NCBI RefSeq assembly: GCF_001705235.1
Contig: NZ_MCGV01000001.1
Span: 3,848,181 to 3,912,180, forward strand
Origin: Clostridium pasteurianum
GTDB taxonomy: Bacteria > Bacillota > Clostridia > Clostridiales > Clostridiaceae
Direction: 5' to 3'
DNA: 64,000 bases
Shown: positions 26,278 to 34,562 of the stretch, one piece after another
How the letters are laid out: each line of letters opens with the position of its first letter
Numbering within the stretch: the stretch's first letter is position 1
Position numbers and translations under genes: made by a program
Notes under the pieces: model-generated
The model's input: only the letters and a program-made list of their open reading frames with translations
What the model was told of the DNA's origin: nothing
Database searches by the model: none

Positions 26278-27657
26278 TTGAAAAAGAATAATATGACATC
26301 GAATTTTTATAGAATTTTATCTGTTGTTGTTCAAATGTTTATTGTAGCAGGTTCTATATATTTAGCTTACATGATTAAATTTAAATTTAATCCCCCTAAA
26401 TTTAATTTAGGACCTTTTGAGAGAGCATTGCCATTTACTATAGTTATTTATTTGGTGTTTATGTATATATTTGGACTTATTGATATACTTAAAAAAGATT
26501 TATGGGAAATAGTTTATTCTATATTTCTCACTGTAATAATGCTTTTTGTATTTACCATGGCAATTACATTTTTCCTTAGGGGATTTTCTTATCCTAGGTT
26601 AGTTATATTAATAAGTACTATACTTCAATTCATATTTTTGTCAATTTGGAACTGTATATGGTGGAAAGTCGAACGAAAAATTTATGGTGTGAAAAAAGTA
26701 ATTATAATAGGGCAGAGCGGTGAAAGTGTTGCCAAGAAGATATTACTTAAGCATGATGATTTATATGATATTATTTGTATAATTAAAAATTATACAAATG
26801 ACAAAGAGGAGCTTTTAGATAAAGCTAATATAGTTCTTATTTGTGATGACTTAGATGAAAATAAAAAAAGTGATATTATTAAAAATTGTATGTACATGAA
26901 TAAAAATATATTTATAGTTCCATCTGTTACGGATATAGCTTTTTATAAAGCTGCCTTTGAGCAGATAGATGATATACCTATATTAAAAGTTAATAATCTT
27001 GAGCTAACTACTGAACAAAAGACCATAAAGAGATTACTAGATATAGTTGTTTCTATTATAGCAATAGTAATATTTTCTCCATGCTTTCTTATATTGCCAG
27101 TAATTATAAAATTTACGGATGGTGGAAGTGTATTTTATTTTCAAGAGAGAGTTACGAATGGTGGAAAAAGATTTAAACTAATCAAATTTAGATCTATGAT
27201 AGTTAATGCTGAAAAACATTCTGGACCTGTTTTGGTTACGGAAAACGACACAAGGATAACCAAAATAGGCGCTATAATGAGGTCTACAAGATTAGATGAA
27301 ATACCTCAGCTGTTTAATATATTAAAAGGTGATATGAGTATAGTAGGTCCAAGGCCAGAAAGACCTTTTTATGTAGAAAAGTTTGAAAAGGAAATACCAG
27401 ATTATAAGTATAGAACTTTTGTAAAAGCAGGTCTTACAGGATTAGCTCAAGTTCTTGGAAAATACAATACTACTCCAGAAGATAAAATAAAATATGATAT
27501 TATGTACATAAAAAATTATTCTATACTACTTGATTTGAAACTAATAGTGCAGACAGTGAAAATAATGTTTATGAAGGAAAGTACTGAGGCTGTTAAAGAT
27601 GATATCAAGCTTGAACAAATATTAAAAGATAAGAAAATAAAAATTAAAATATATTAG
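26278..27657 (+). CDS. Initiating sugar transferase (polyprenyl-phosphate hexose-1-phosphate transferase)
   Basis: 459 residues from TTG 26278; the in-frame GTG 26269 is part of the AGAGGTG ribosome site. The N-terminal half has about four hydrophobic helices and a central Rossmann-like segment (KKVIIIGQSGESVAKKIL). The C-terminal third is a bacterial sugar transferase domain: KRLLDIVVSIIAIVIFSPCF (re-entrant membrane helix), FYFQERVTNGGKRFKLIKFR, TRLDEIPQLFNILKGDMSIV and GPRPERPF. Such WcaJ/EpsL-type enzymes put the first sugar-phosphate on undecaprenyl phosphate. It is followed 20 bases later by the ABC exporter, so it probably starts the polymer that exporter moves. Confidence 0.93.
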   Translation: MKKNNMTSNFYRILSVVVQMFIVAGSIYLAYMIKFKFNPPKFNLGPFERALPFTIVIYLVFMYIFGLIDILKKDLWEIVYSIFLTVIMLFVFTMAITFFLRGFSYPRLVILISTILQFIFLSIWNCIWWKVERKIYGVKKVIIIGQSGESVAKKILLKHDDLYDIICIIKNYTNDKEELLDKANIVLICDDLDENKKSDIIKNCMYMNKNIFIVPSVTDIAFYKAAFEQIDDIPILKVNNLELTTEQKTIKRLLDIVVSIIAIVIFSPCFLILPVIIKFTDGGSVFYFQERVTNGGKRFKLIKFRSMIVNAEKHSGPVLVTENDTRITKIGAIMRSTRLDEIPQLFNILKGDMSIVGPRPERPFYVEKFEKEIPDYKYRTFVKAGLTGLAQVLGKYNTTPEDKIKYDIMYIKNYSILLDLKLIVQTVKIMFMKESTEAVKDDIKLEQILKDKKIKIKIY

Positions 27658-27677
27658 TAAAAGAGCAGGTGAAATTT

Positions 27678-28454
27678 TTGATTAATTCTATTAAAGAACT
27701 ATTGGAACATAAGGAACTTCTACAAAACTTAACTATTAAAGAATTGAAATTGAAATACAGAAATTCTGCTTTGGGATTTTTTTGGTCATTTCTTAATCCT
27801 ATAATGCTTTTAATTGTATATTCATTTGCATTTAAATATATAATGAGAATGAAGACACCTAATTTTACAGTTAATCTACTTGCAGCATTACTTCCATGGC
27901 AGTTCTTTCAAGGGGCAGTTCAAGGTAGTACTACTTCAATAATATCGAATTCAAATTTAATTAAGAAAATATATTTTCCAAGACAGATAATGCCGTTATC
28001 AATAATATTTTCTAATTTTATTAGCTTTTTGATAACTCTTGTTATTTTATTCGGAGCGATAGCATTTTCTAATGTAAAATTTAGTTTTACTGTAGTTTTA
28101 CTTCCTATAATATTATTATTATTGCTTGGTTTTTCGATTGGTTTATCGTTATTGCTATCAGCACTTAATGTGCTTTATAGGGATGTTTCACATTTGGTAG
28201 AAGTATTATTTATGTTATGGTTTTATTTGACGCCAATTGTATATGTAATGGAAACTGTCCCTGTAAGATACAGACCATTACTTCTCTTGAATCCAATTAC
28301 GATTATGGTAGACAGTATAAGAATGGTACTAATTCAGGGAAAAGTTCCAAGCATCTTTTATTTTGTGGCAATGTTATTATGGGATATAGTTGTCTTATAT
28401 ATAGGTGATAAGGTGTTTAGAAAAATAGAAAATAGTTTTGCAGAGGAAGTTTGA
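27678..28454 (+). CDS. wzm: ABC-2 type polysaccharide exporter, permease subunit
   Basis: 258 residues from TTG 27678 (GCAGGTG six bases upstream; the GTG at 27669 lies in that site). It shows the Wzm/TagG pattern: an amphipathic N-terminal KELLQNLTIKELKLKYRNSA, then SALGFFWSFLNPIMLLIVYS and about six membrane helices with a late PIVYVMETVP and NPITIMVDSIRMVL. With the ATPase at 28546 it would export a lipid-linked polysaccharide across the membrane. Confidence 0.92.
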   Translation: MINSIKELLEHKELLQNLTIKELKLKYRNSALGFFWSFLNPIMLLIVYSFAFKYIMRMKTPNFTVNLLAALLPWQFFQGAVQGSTTSIISNSNLIKKIYFPRQIMPLSIIFSNFISFLITLVILFGAIAFSNVKFSFTVVLLPIILLLLLGFSIGLSLLLSALNVLYRDVSHLVEVLFMLWFYLTPIVYVMETVPVRYRPLLLLNPITIMVDSIRMVLIQGKVPSIFYFVAMLLWDIVVLYIGDKVFRKIENSFAEEV

Positions 28455-28545
28455 TTAATTAAATTAAGATGAAATTTAATTTGTGTAAGACCAATGTATA
28501 AATTATAAGTAATCTGGTTTAAATATAAATTGGAGTGAATATAGA

Positions 28546-29808
28546 ATGGCAGTTATAGAATTTAAAAACGTTTCAAAGCATTTTAATATATACAAAAATA
28601 AAAGCTATTCCTTAAAAGAAAAATTTTTAAATAAAGTATTACATAGAAATAGAACTGAGGTTACTCAGTTTAATGTTTTAAAAAATGCCTCTTTTACTGT
28701 TAATAAGGGTGAAACTGTAGGAATAATTGGAGAAAATGGAACCGGTAAAAGTACTAGCTTAAAGTTAGTGGCTAATATAATAAGACCAAATTCAGGTGAA
28801 ATTTTTGTTAAAGGAAAAATTTCATCGCTTCTAGAAGTTGGTGTAGGTTTTCAGCCTGATATGACAGGTAGAGAAAATGTATATCTCTATGGATCTATAC
28901 TTGGATTAAGTAAGAAGGAAATAGATAAAAGATATGATGAAATTGTAAAGTTTGCAGAACTTGAAAATTTCATGGATACACCAGTTAAGAACTATTCTTC
29001 AGGTATGTACATGAGACTTGGATTTTCTGTTGCTGTAACAGTAGATCCGGATATACTATTAGTTGATGAAGTTTTGGCTGTTGGAGATGCTAATTTCCAG
29101 AAAAAATGCCTTAAAAAAATTGAATCTTTCAAAGAACAAGGTAAAACTATACTGTTTGTTTCCCATGATATGAGCAGTGTAAGGCGTATATGTGATAGAT
29201 GTATATTTATTAAAAGAGGCGGAGAAGTAATAGAAGGTCCTACAGATAGAATGGTAGGTCTCTATATGAAATTATTATATGCTAAAAGTGAAGATAAAAT
29301 TAATAAAGATAAATCAAAAAGTGAAAATGAACTTACTGATTTTGATTTTACGCTTCATGAGGCTCCGGAATTTATTGAAGGAAATAGAGAAGGAAACAAA
29401 AAGCTAGAGGTAACTAAAGTATATTTTTCTGATAATGCAGGACGTCCTAGGAATTTCTTTGGTACTGAAGAGAATATAAAGGTAAATGTTGAATTTAAAA
29501 GAAACTCAGATGTTAAATCAGCTGTTGTTGCTTTTGAAATATTTACACAGGAAGGTTTTAAGCTTATATATCATGATTGTAAACAAGATGGTATGCTTAT
29601 TACAGATATGAAAGATACTAATATGATAAGTTTTTCATTGCAAAACGAGTTGCTATTAAAGTCTACGTACTATTTTTCTGTTGGTTTATTAGATGAAGAT
29701 TTAAAAGAAGTATATGATTTTAGACATAAGCATTATTGTTTTACAATCCATGAAGGAGATGTAAAAGGAGACGGGCAGGTTAAAATTAATTGTGAATGGA
29801 TGCTTTAA
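28546..29808 (+). CDS. wzt: ABC-type polysaccharide exporter ATPase with C-terminal glycan-binding domain
   Basis: 420 residues. N-terminal ATPase: Walker A GIIGENGTGKST (about 61-72), signature YSSGMYMRLGF, Walker B ILLVDEVLAVGD and switch His in FVSHDMSS. After residue about 250 comes a linker and a beta-rich domain (LEVTKVYFSDNAGRPRNFFG to the C-terminus, about 287-420) like the Wzt C-terminal carbohydrate-binding domain, which recognises the finished non-reducing end of a polysaccharide. Simple TagH/KpsT proteins lack it, so export may depend on a chain-end modification. Confidence 0.93.
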   Translation: MAVIEFKNVSKHFNIYKNKSYSLKEKFLNKVLHRNRTEVTQFNVLKNASFTVNKGETVGIIGENGTGKSTSLKLVANIIRPNSGEIFVKGKISSLLEVGVGFQPDMTGRENVYLYGSILGLSKKEIDKRYDEIVKFAELENFMDTPVKNYSSGMYMRLGFSVAVTVDPDILLVDEVLAVGDANFQKKCLKKIESFKEQGKTILFVSHDMSSVRRICDRCIFIKRGGEVIEGPTDRMVGLYMKLLYAKSEDKINKDKSKSENELTDFDFTLHEAPEFIEGNREGNKKLEVTKVYFSDNAGRPRNFFGTEENIKVNVEFKRNSDVKSAVVAFEIFTQEGFKLIYHDCKQDGMLITDMKDTNMISFSLQNELLLKSTYYFSVGLLDEDLKEVYDFRHKHYCFTIHEGDVKGDGQVKINCEWML

Positions 29809-29955
29809 TTACAAGTAACGCATTAAAGTTCTAACACTGTTGCTTATAAAATATTCTTGCAAGAGAGGCTCGACTTTAGAATTTTTTATGAGATAGAATG
29901 TAATAGAATTTACGCGTTATATAGGGCATTAAAAATAGAAAGTGGTGAATAGATT

Positions 29956-32900
29956 TTGAATAGTTATCCTACAGTGAGTTTTATAATTGTAAATTACAAT
30001 GGAGTACAGCATCTTAAAAATTGTTTCAGCGAACTTAAAAAATTATCTTATCCTCATGAAAAGATAGAATATATTGTTGTGGATAATGGCTCTAAGGATG
30101 GTTCTGTTCAGTTTTTAGAAAAAAATTATCCGGAAGTAAAAATAATAAAAAATGATTCTAATGAGGGATTTGCAAAGCCTAATGATGATGCTGCTAAAAT
30201 AGCAACAGGTGAATATCTTGCATTAATTAATAATGATATGAAACTTGATAAAAATTGGCTTAATGATATGTTTGAGACTCTTGAAAATTGTGATGATAAG
30301 TATGCTTGTGTCGGAAGTAAGATACTTAATTGGGATGGATCAAAGCTTGATTTTGCCGGTGGTAGTGTAAGCTTTGCGGGATATGGATATCAGTATGATT
30401 TTGGTATAACTACAAAAGAGGCTGAGAAAAAGTATAATAAAGATATGGATATACTTTTTGCCTGCGGCGGTTCTATGATTATAAAAAAGGATGTTTTTCT
30501 TGAAATAGGTGGTTTTGATAAAGATTATTTTGCTTATTATGAAGATGTTGATCTTGGCTGGAGATTATGGGTTTTAGGATATAAAGTTAGATTTTGTTCT
30601 AAAGCTATATGTTATCATAGGCATAATGGTACATCCAAGAAGTTCAATCAGCATAAAATGAAAACTTTATTTGAAAGAAATGCTCTATATACTATATATA
30701 AAAATTACTCAAGTGAGAATTTTGATATAGTACTTTGTAATTTACTTTTAATGATTCAAAGAATACAGATGGATTTAAAGGTAGATAGTGATGATTTTGA
30801 TATAAAAAACAGCGACAGCGCTTTCTTTGAAATCGATTCTGATGAGAAGAATTTTTCATCATTAGTTGCTATAAATAATCTTACAGATAATTTAGTAAGG
30901 CTTAATGAAAAAAGACAATACATACAAAACAATAGAAAGATTAAAGATAAGGATTTGAAAAAGTTAATCCCAAATCCATTGATGCCTTTCCCGGTTGAAT
31001 ATTATCATGATTATAAATACTTAGATAAGTTTCAAAAGTTATTAAATGTTTATAATGTAGAAGAAAAATTAGATATTAAATTTAAGAGAAAAATACTGCT
31101 TATTTCCAATGAACCAATAGCTAAAAAAATGGCAGGTCCAGGAATAAGGTATTGGGAGTTTGCTAAAGAATTAAGTAAGTATAATGATGTTGTGTTGGCC
31201 ATACCAAATGAGAATGAGATAGATATAAAGCTGGACTTTGAAATTGTAGAGTATGAACTCGGAAAAGCTGATAAACTTATAAAGGCTGCACATGAAAGTG
31301 ATGTAATAGTTCTTCAAGGACTTATATTAGAATTAGTACCATCACTTAAAGAAATATGTAAAGAAAAAATACTTGTTGTTGATATATATGATCCTTTTGT
31401 TATAGAGATATTAGAAACTTTTAAAAACAAAAGTATGAGAAATAGATTAATAGAGAATAATAGAAGCTTGAAAATTCAGTTGGAACAATTACAATTAGGT
31501 GACTATTTCATATGTGCAAATGATAAGCAAATGGATTATTGGATAGGAATGCTTTCTGCACTTAATAAGATAAATCCATATGAGTATGATTTATCTCATA
31601 AACTAGATAGACTTATCGATTTAGTTCCATTTGGTATAAGCAACGAAGAACCTGTACATAATAAGGAATTAATGAAAGAAAAAGTTCCAAACCTTAAGCC
31701 AACAGATAAGGTTCTTATATGGGGCGGCGGAATATGGAATTGGTTTGATCCAATTACATTAATTAAAGCAGTATATGAAATTTCTAAAGAAAGAGATGAT
31801 ATTAAATTATTCTTTCTTGGTGTAAAACATCCTAATCCAGGTGTTCCAGAAATGGAAATGTGTAATAATGCTATAGAGTTAGCAGAAAAGTTAAATATAA
31901 AGGATAAGTATGTTTTCTTTAACATGGATTGGGTTGAATACAGTGAAAGACAGAATTTTCTTCTTGAATCCTTTGCAGGAGTTAGTTGTCATTTAGATAA
32001 TCTTGAAACTAGATTTTCATTTAGAACTAGAATACTAGATTATCTTTGGGCTAAATTACCTATTATCGCTACTGAAGGTGATTATTTTGCAGAGCTTATA
32101 GAAAAAGAAGAACTTGGTGTTGTTGTAAGGTATAAAGATGTAAATAGTCTTAAAGATGGAATTTTGAAATTAGCTGGCAGTGAAGAATTCTATAAGAATT
32201 GTAAAAATAACATTGGTAGAATAAGAGAAAAATACAGGTGGAAAGAGGTAATGAAACCTTTAGTAAGCTTCTGTAATAAACCTATAAAGAAGAGAAAAGT
32301 TGATATGGATGGAAACAAAGACTTAATTATTGACATATCAGAAGAAAAACAAACTTCTAATGTAGGTGAGCTAATGCTGGGGAGAAGGATAGGGCAGAAA
32401 TTTAAATGCAGATATCCAAATTTAACTACCATAGATTTAAAGGTTGCAACATATGGTAGAAAGAATGATCATGAGATAAAATTTTATTTGTATGAGGAAA
32501 AGGAAAATAAGCTATTAGTAGAAGAAACAATAGATGCAGGATCATTAGTTGATAATTCATGGGTGAGTATAAGATTTAAACCAATTTGTAATTCACAGAA
32601 CAGGGGATTTTATTTTGTGCTAGATGCGCAGACAGATAGGTACGATAATTGTATAACTATTTGGAAAGATGATAAAGAAGATAAAGATGACTTAAATGAG
32701 TATGTTGGATCTATAATTGAAAATGGAAAAGAATTAAAAGGAAGCCTTTTATTCAAAAGTAAGTGTGTGTATAAAGCTAATCCTTTAGATAAGAGTAAAT
32801 GTATAGTTCTAGACGATTACGATGAGGAAACTTCAGGTGATATTGATATTTCAAGTGAAATGTTATTAAATAAAGGTGACGGAAATACAGAATTAAACGC

Positions 32901-33090
32901 TTTACTTTTAAAGAAAATAGGAGAAATTCAAACTATAAATAAGAAAGTTGTTAATTTACAGGGCTCATTGAATCAAGTTAAAACAGATGTAAATGAACTT
33001 GAAAGTTGGATGAGAAAAATAGATAGGAAACTCGGAAGACTTAAAAATTTAAATATTTTTAGATTTTTAGGAAAGATATTTAAAAGATAG
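29956..33090 (+). CDS. Large multidomain glycosyltransferase (GT2 + GT4-like + beta domain + coiled coil)
   Basis: 1044 residues. Start TTG 29956 lies after GGTG. Residues 1-260 are a GT2 domain (VSFIIVNYNGVQHLKNC, VVDNGSKDGS, LALINNDMKLD, FAYYEDVDLGWRL). Residues about 378-780 are a GT-B domain (KILLISNEPIAKKMAGPGIR, DKVLIWGGGIWNWFDPITLI, SFRTRILDYLWAKLPII). Residues about 790-940 look like a beta-sandwich of unknown ligand. A heptad-rich helix follows at about 975-1035 (KIGEIQTINKKVVNLQGSLN, VKTDVNELESWMRKI), and the tail is strongly basic (LKNLNIFRFLGKIFKR). It probably extends the polymer exported by the preceding Wzm/Wzt pair; the tail may bind the membrane. The GT-B half is paralogous to the next gene. 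Confidence 0.88.
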   Translation: MNSYPTVSFIIVNYNGVQHLKNCFSELKKLSYPHEKIEYIVVDNGSKDGSVQFLEKNYPEVKIIKNDSNEGFAKPNDDAAKIATGEYLALINNDMKLDKNWLNDMFETLENCDDKYACVGSKILNWDGSKLDFAGGSVSFAGYGYQYDFGITTKEAEKKYNKDMDILFACGGSMIIKKDVFLEIGGFDKDYFAYYEDVDLGWRLWVLGYKVRFCSKAICYHRHNGTSKKFNQHKMKTLFERNALYTIYKNYSSENFDIVLCNLLLMIQRIQMDLKVDSDDFDIKNSDSAFFEIDSDEKNFSSLVAINNLTDNLVRLNEKRQYIQNNRKIKDKDLKKLIPNPLMPFPVEYYHDYKYLDKFQKLLNVYNVEEKLDIKFKRKILLISNEPIAKKMAGPGIRYWEFAKELSKYNDVVLAIPNENEIDIKLDFEIVEYELGKADKLIKAAHESDVIVLQGLILELVPSLKEICKEKILVVDIYDPFVIEILETFKNKSMRNRLIENNRSLKIQLEQLQLGDYFICANDKQMDYWIGMLSALNKINPYEYDLSHKLDRLIDLVPFGISNEEPVHNKELMKEKVPNLKPTDKVLIWGGGIWNWFDPITLIKAVYEISKERDDIKLFFLGVKHPNPGVPEMEMCNNAIELAEKLNIKDKYVFFNMDWVEYSERQNFLLESFAGVSCHLDNLETRFSFRTRILDYLWAKLPIIATEGDYFAELIEKEELGVVVRYKDVNSLKDGILKLAGSEEFYKNCKNNIGRIREKYRWKEVMKPLVSFCNKPIKKRKVDMDGNKDLIIDISEEKQTSNVGELMLGRRIGQKFKCRYPNLTTIDLKVATYGRKNDHEIKFYLYEEKENKLLVEETIDAGSLVDNSWVSIRFKPICNSQNRGFYFVLDAQTDRYDNCITIWKDDKEDKDDLNEYVGSIIENGKELKGSLLFKSKCVYKANPLDKSKCIVLDDYDEETSGDIDISSEMLLNKGDGNTELNALLLKKIGEIQTINKKVVNLQGSLNQVKTDVNELESWMRKIDRKLGRLKNLNIFRFLGKIFKR

Positions 33091-33104
33091 TGGGAGTATA
33101 AAAG

Positions 33105-34406
33105 ATGAAAAAAGTATTATTAATAAGTCCTGATAAAATTGCAAAGAAAATGTCTGGACCGGGTATACGTTATTTTAATTTTGCTAAGGAGTTATCCAAA
33201 AAGCTTGCAGTAACCTTATTTATACCTAATAATGACACAGATATGAATTTTGAAAAGGAAAACTTTAAGGTAATATTAGGTGACAGAAAAAAGCTTAAGG
33301 AAGAAATTGAAAACGTAGATTCTATAATAGTTCAGGGAATAGCATTTAGATTATATCCTTTTTTGAAGAAAATAAAAAAGCCTATAGTAGTAGATATATA
33401 CGATCCTATAACTCTTGAAAATCTTGAGCTTAGAAAATTTTTATCGTTAAAAGATCGTATTGATTATCATCAAACTGATGTGGAATTGATATTAGAAGAG
33501 TTAGCTATAGGTGATTTCTTCATATGTGCTAGTGAGAAGCAAAAGGATTACTGGATGGGTATGCTTTCTGCTATAAATAGAGTTAATCCAGCTACGTATA
33601 CTGATGATGTTCAAATGAAAAAATTAATTGATGTTGTGCCATTTGGCTTTAATGATGAGGAACCTAAAAAGACTAAGAATGTTCTAAAGGGTGTCTGGAA
33701 AAACATCAATGTGAATGACAAAGTATTAATATGGGGTGGCGGAATATGGAATTGGTTTGATCCAATTACATTAATTGAGGCAATGAAAGTTATTGTAGCT
33801 AAGAGAAATGATGTAAAGTTGTTTTTCATGGGAATTGGGCATCCTAGTTTAAATGTTGATACTACAGTTGCAGATGAATGTATAGCTAGAAGTAAAAAGT
33901 ATGGAATATATAATAAAAATGTATTCTTTAATGACTGGGTAGATTATAATGAAAGGCAGAATTATCTTTTAGAAGCTGATATTGGAGTTAGTACATATTT
34001 AAATAATTTAGAGACTAGATATTCTTTTAGAACTAGAATTTTAGATTATTTATGGTGTGAACTTCCTATGGTTCTTACAAAAGGCGATTATATGTCTGAA
34101 CTTGTTGAGAAGAATGAGCTTGGATTTTGCCACGATGCGGGAGAGTATAATGAGTTGGCGGAGAAAATAATGGAGTTATTAGATAATGAAGAAAAATATA
34201 GTAAAGCAAAGGATAATATCAAGGCTGTTAAGGATAGTTATAAATGGAATAATGTTGTGAAGCCGCTTGCTGATTTTTGTCAGAATCCATATATTTCTTC
34301 GGATAAAAAATTAAAAGTAAAATTTTTATATAAGAGCCCTAATTTGTTTAAATATTATTTTATTAGAGTGAAAAATAAAATAAAGAGAATGATAAATAAG
34401 AAATAA
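33105..34406 (+). CDS. GT4-like glycosyltransferase, paralogue of the preceding gene's second domain
   Basis: 433 residues. It begins KVLLISPDKIAKKMSGPGIR and continues with IVQGIAFRLYPFLKKI, GDFFICASEKQKDYWMGMLS, DKVLIWGGGIWNWFDPITLI, YNERQNYLLEADIGVSTYL and SFRTRILDYLWCELP, segment by segment the same as residues about 378-780 of the upstream 1044-residue protein. GT-B fold with donor site in the C-terminal half. The C-terminus is basic (FKYYFIRVKNKIKRMINKK) and may touch the membrane. It lies 14 bases after its paralogue, so a local duplication followed by divergence is likely. Confidence 0.87.
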   Translation: MKKVLLISPDKIAKKMSGPGIRYFNFAKELSKKLAVTLFIPNNDTDMNFEKENFKVILGDRKKLKEEIENVDSIIVQGIAFRLYPFLKKIKKPIVVDIYDPITLENLELRKFLSLKDRIDYHQTDVELILEELAIGDFFICASEKQKDYWMGMLSAINRVNPATYTDDVQMKKLIDVVPFGFNDEEPKKTKNVLKGVWKNINVNDKVLIWGGGIWNWFDPITLIEAMKVIVAKRNDVKLFFMGIGHPSLNVDTTVADECIARSKKYGIYNKNVFFNDWVDYNERQNYLLEADIGVSTYLNNLETRYSFRTRILDYLWCELPMVLTKGDYMSELVEKNELGFCHDAGEYNELAEKIMELLDNEEKYSKAKDNIKAVKDSYKWNNVVKPLADFCQNPYISSDKKLKVKFLYKSPNLFKYYFIRVKNKIKRMINKK

Positions 34407-34488
34407 TTTAAATTTTATAAATATGGCTGTTGTGTTTCGAGCTTCAAGGTTTTTTATTGAGATATTAAATGCTTAAGGTATTAATATT

Positions 34489-34520
34489 TTCGACATATAT
34501 TACGATTATATAAATATAAT
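34489..34520 (+). promoter_or_regulatory. Spo0A-box-like site overlapping a promoter of the ChW hydrolase
   Basis: TTCGACA at 34489-34495 reads TGTCGAA on the minus strand, an exact match to the core 0A box, in an A/T-rich context. TATAAT at 34515-34520 could be the -10, placing the box at the -35 position (19-base spacing), where phosphorylated Spo0A activates sigma-A promoters. There is no other good -35. Confidence 0.42.
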
Positions 34521-34562
34521 CTGTACTTATTTCGTATGCCTTGAAGGGAGGTGAGAAGAACA

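Noticed and set aside
28217-28408. 63-residue plus-strand frame inside wzm
   Set aside because: Overlaps the permease gene in another frame, lacks a ribosome site and has unnatural composition.
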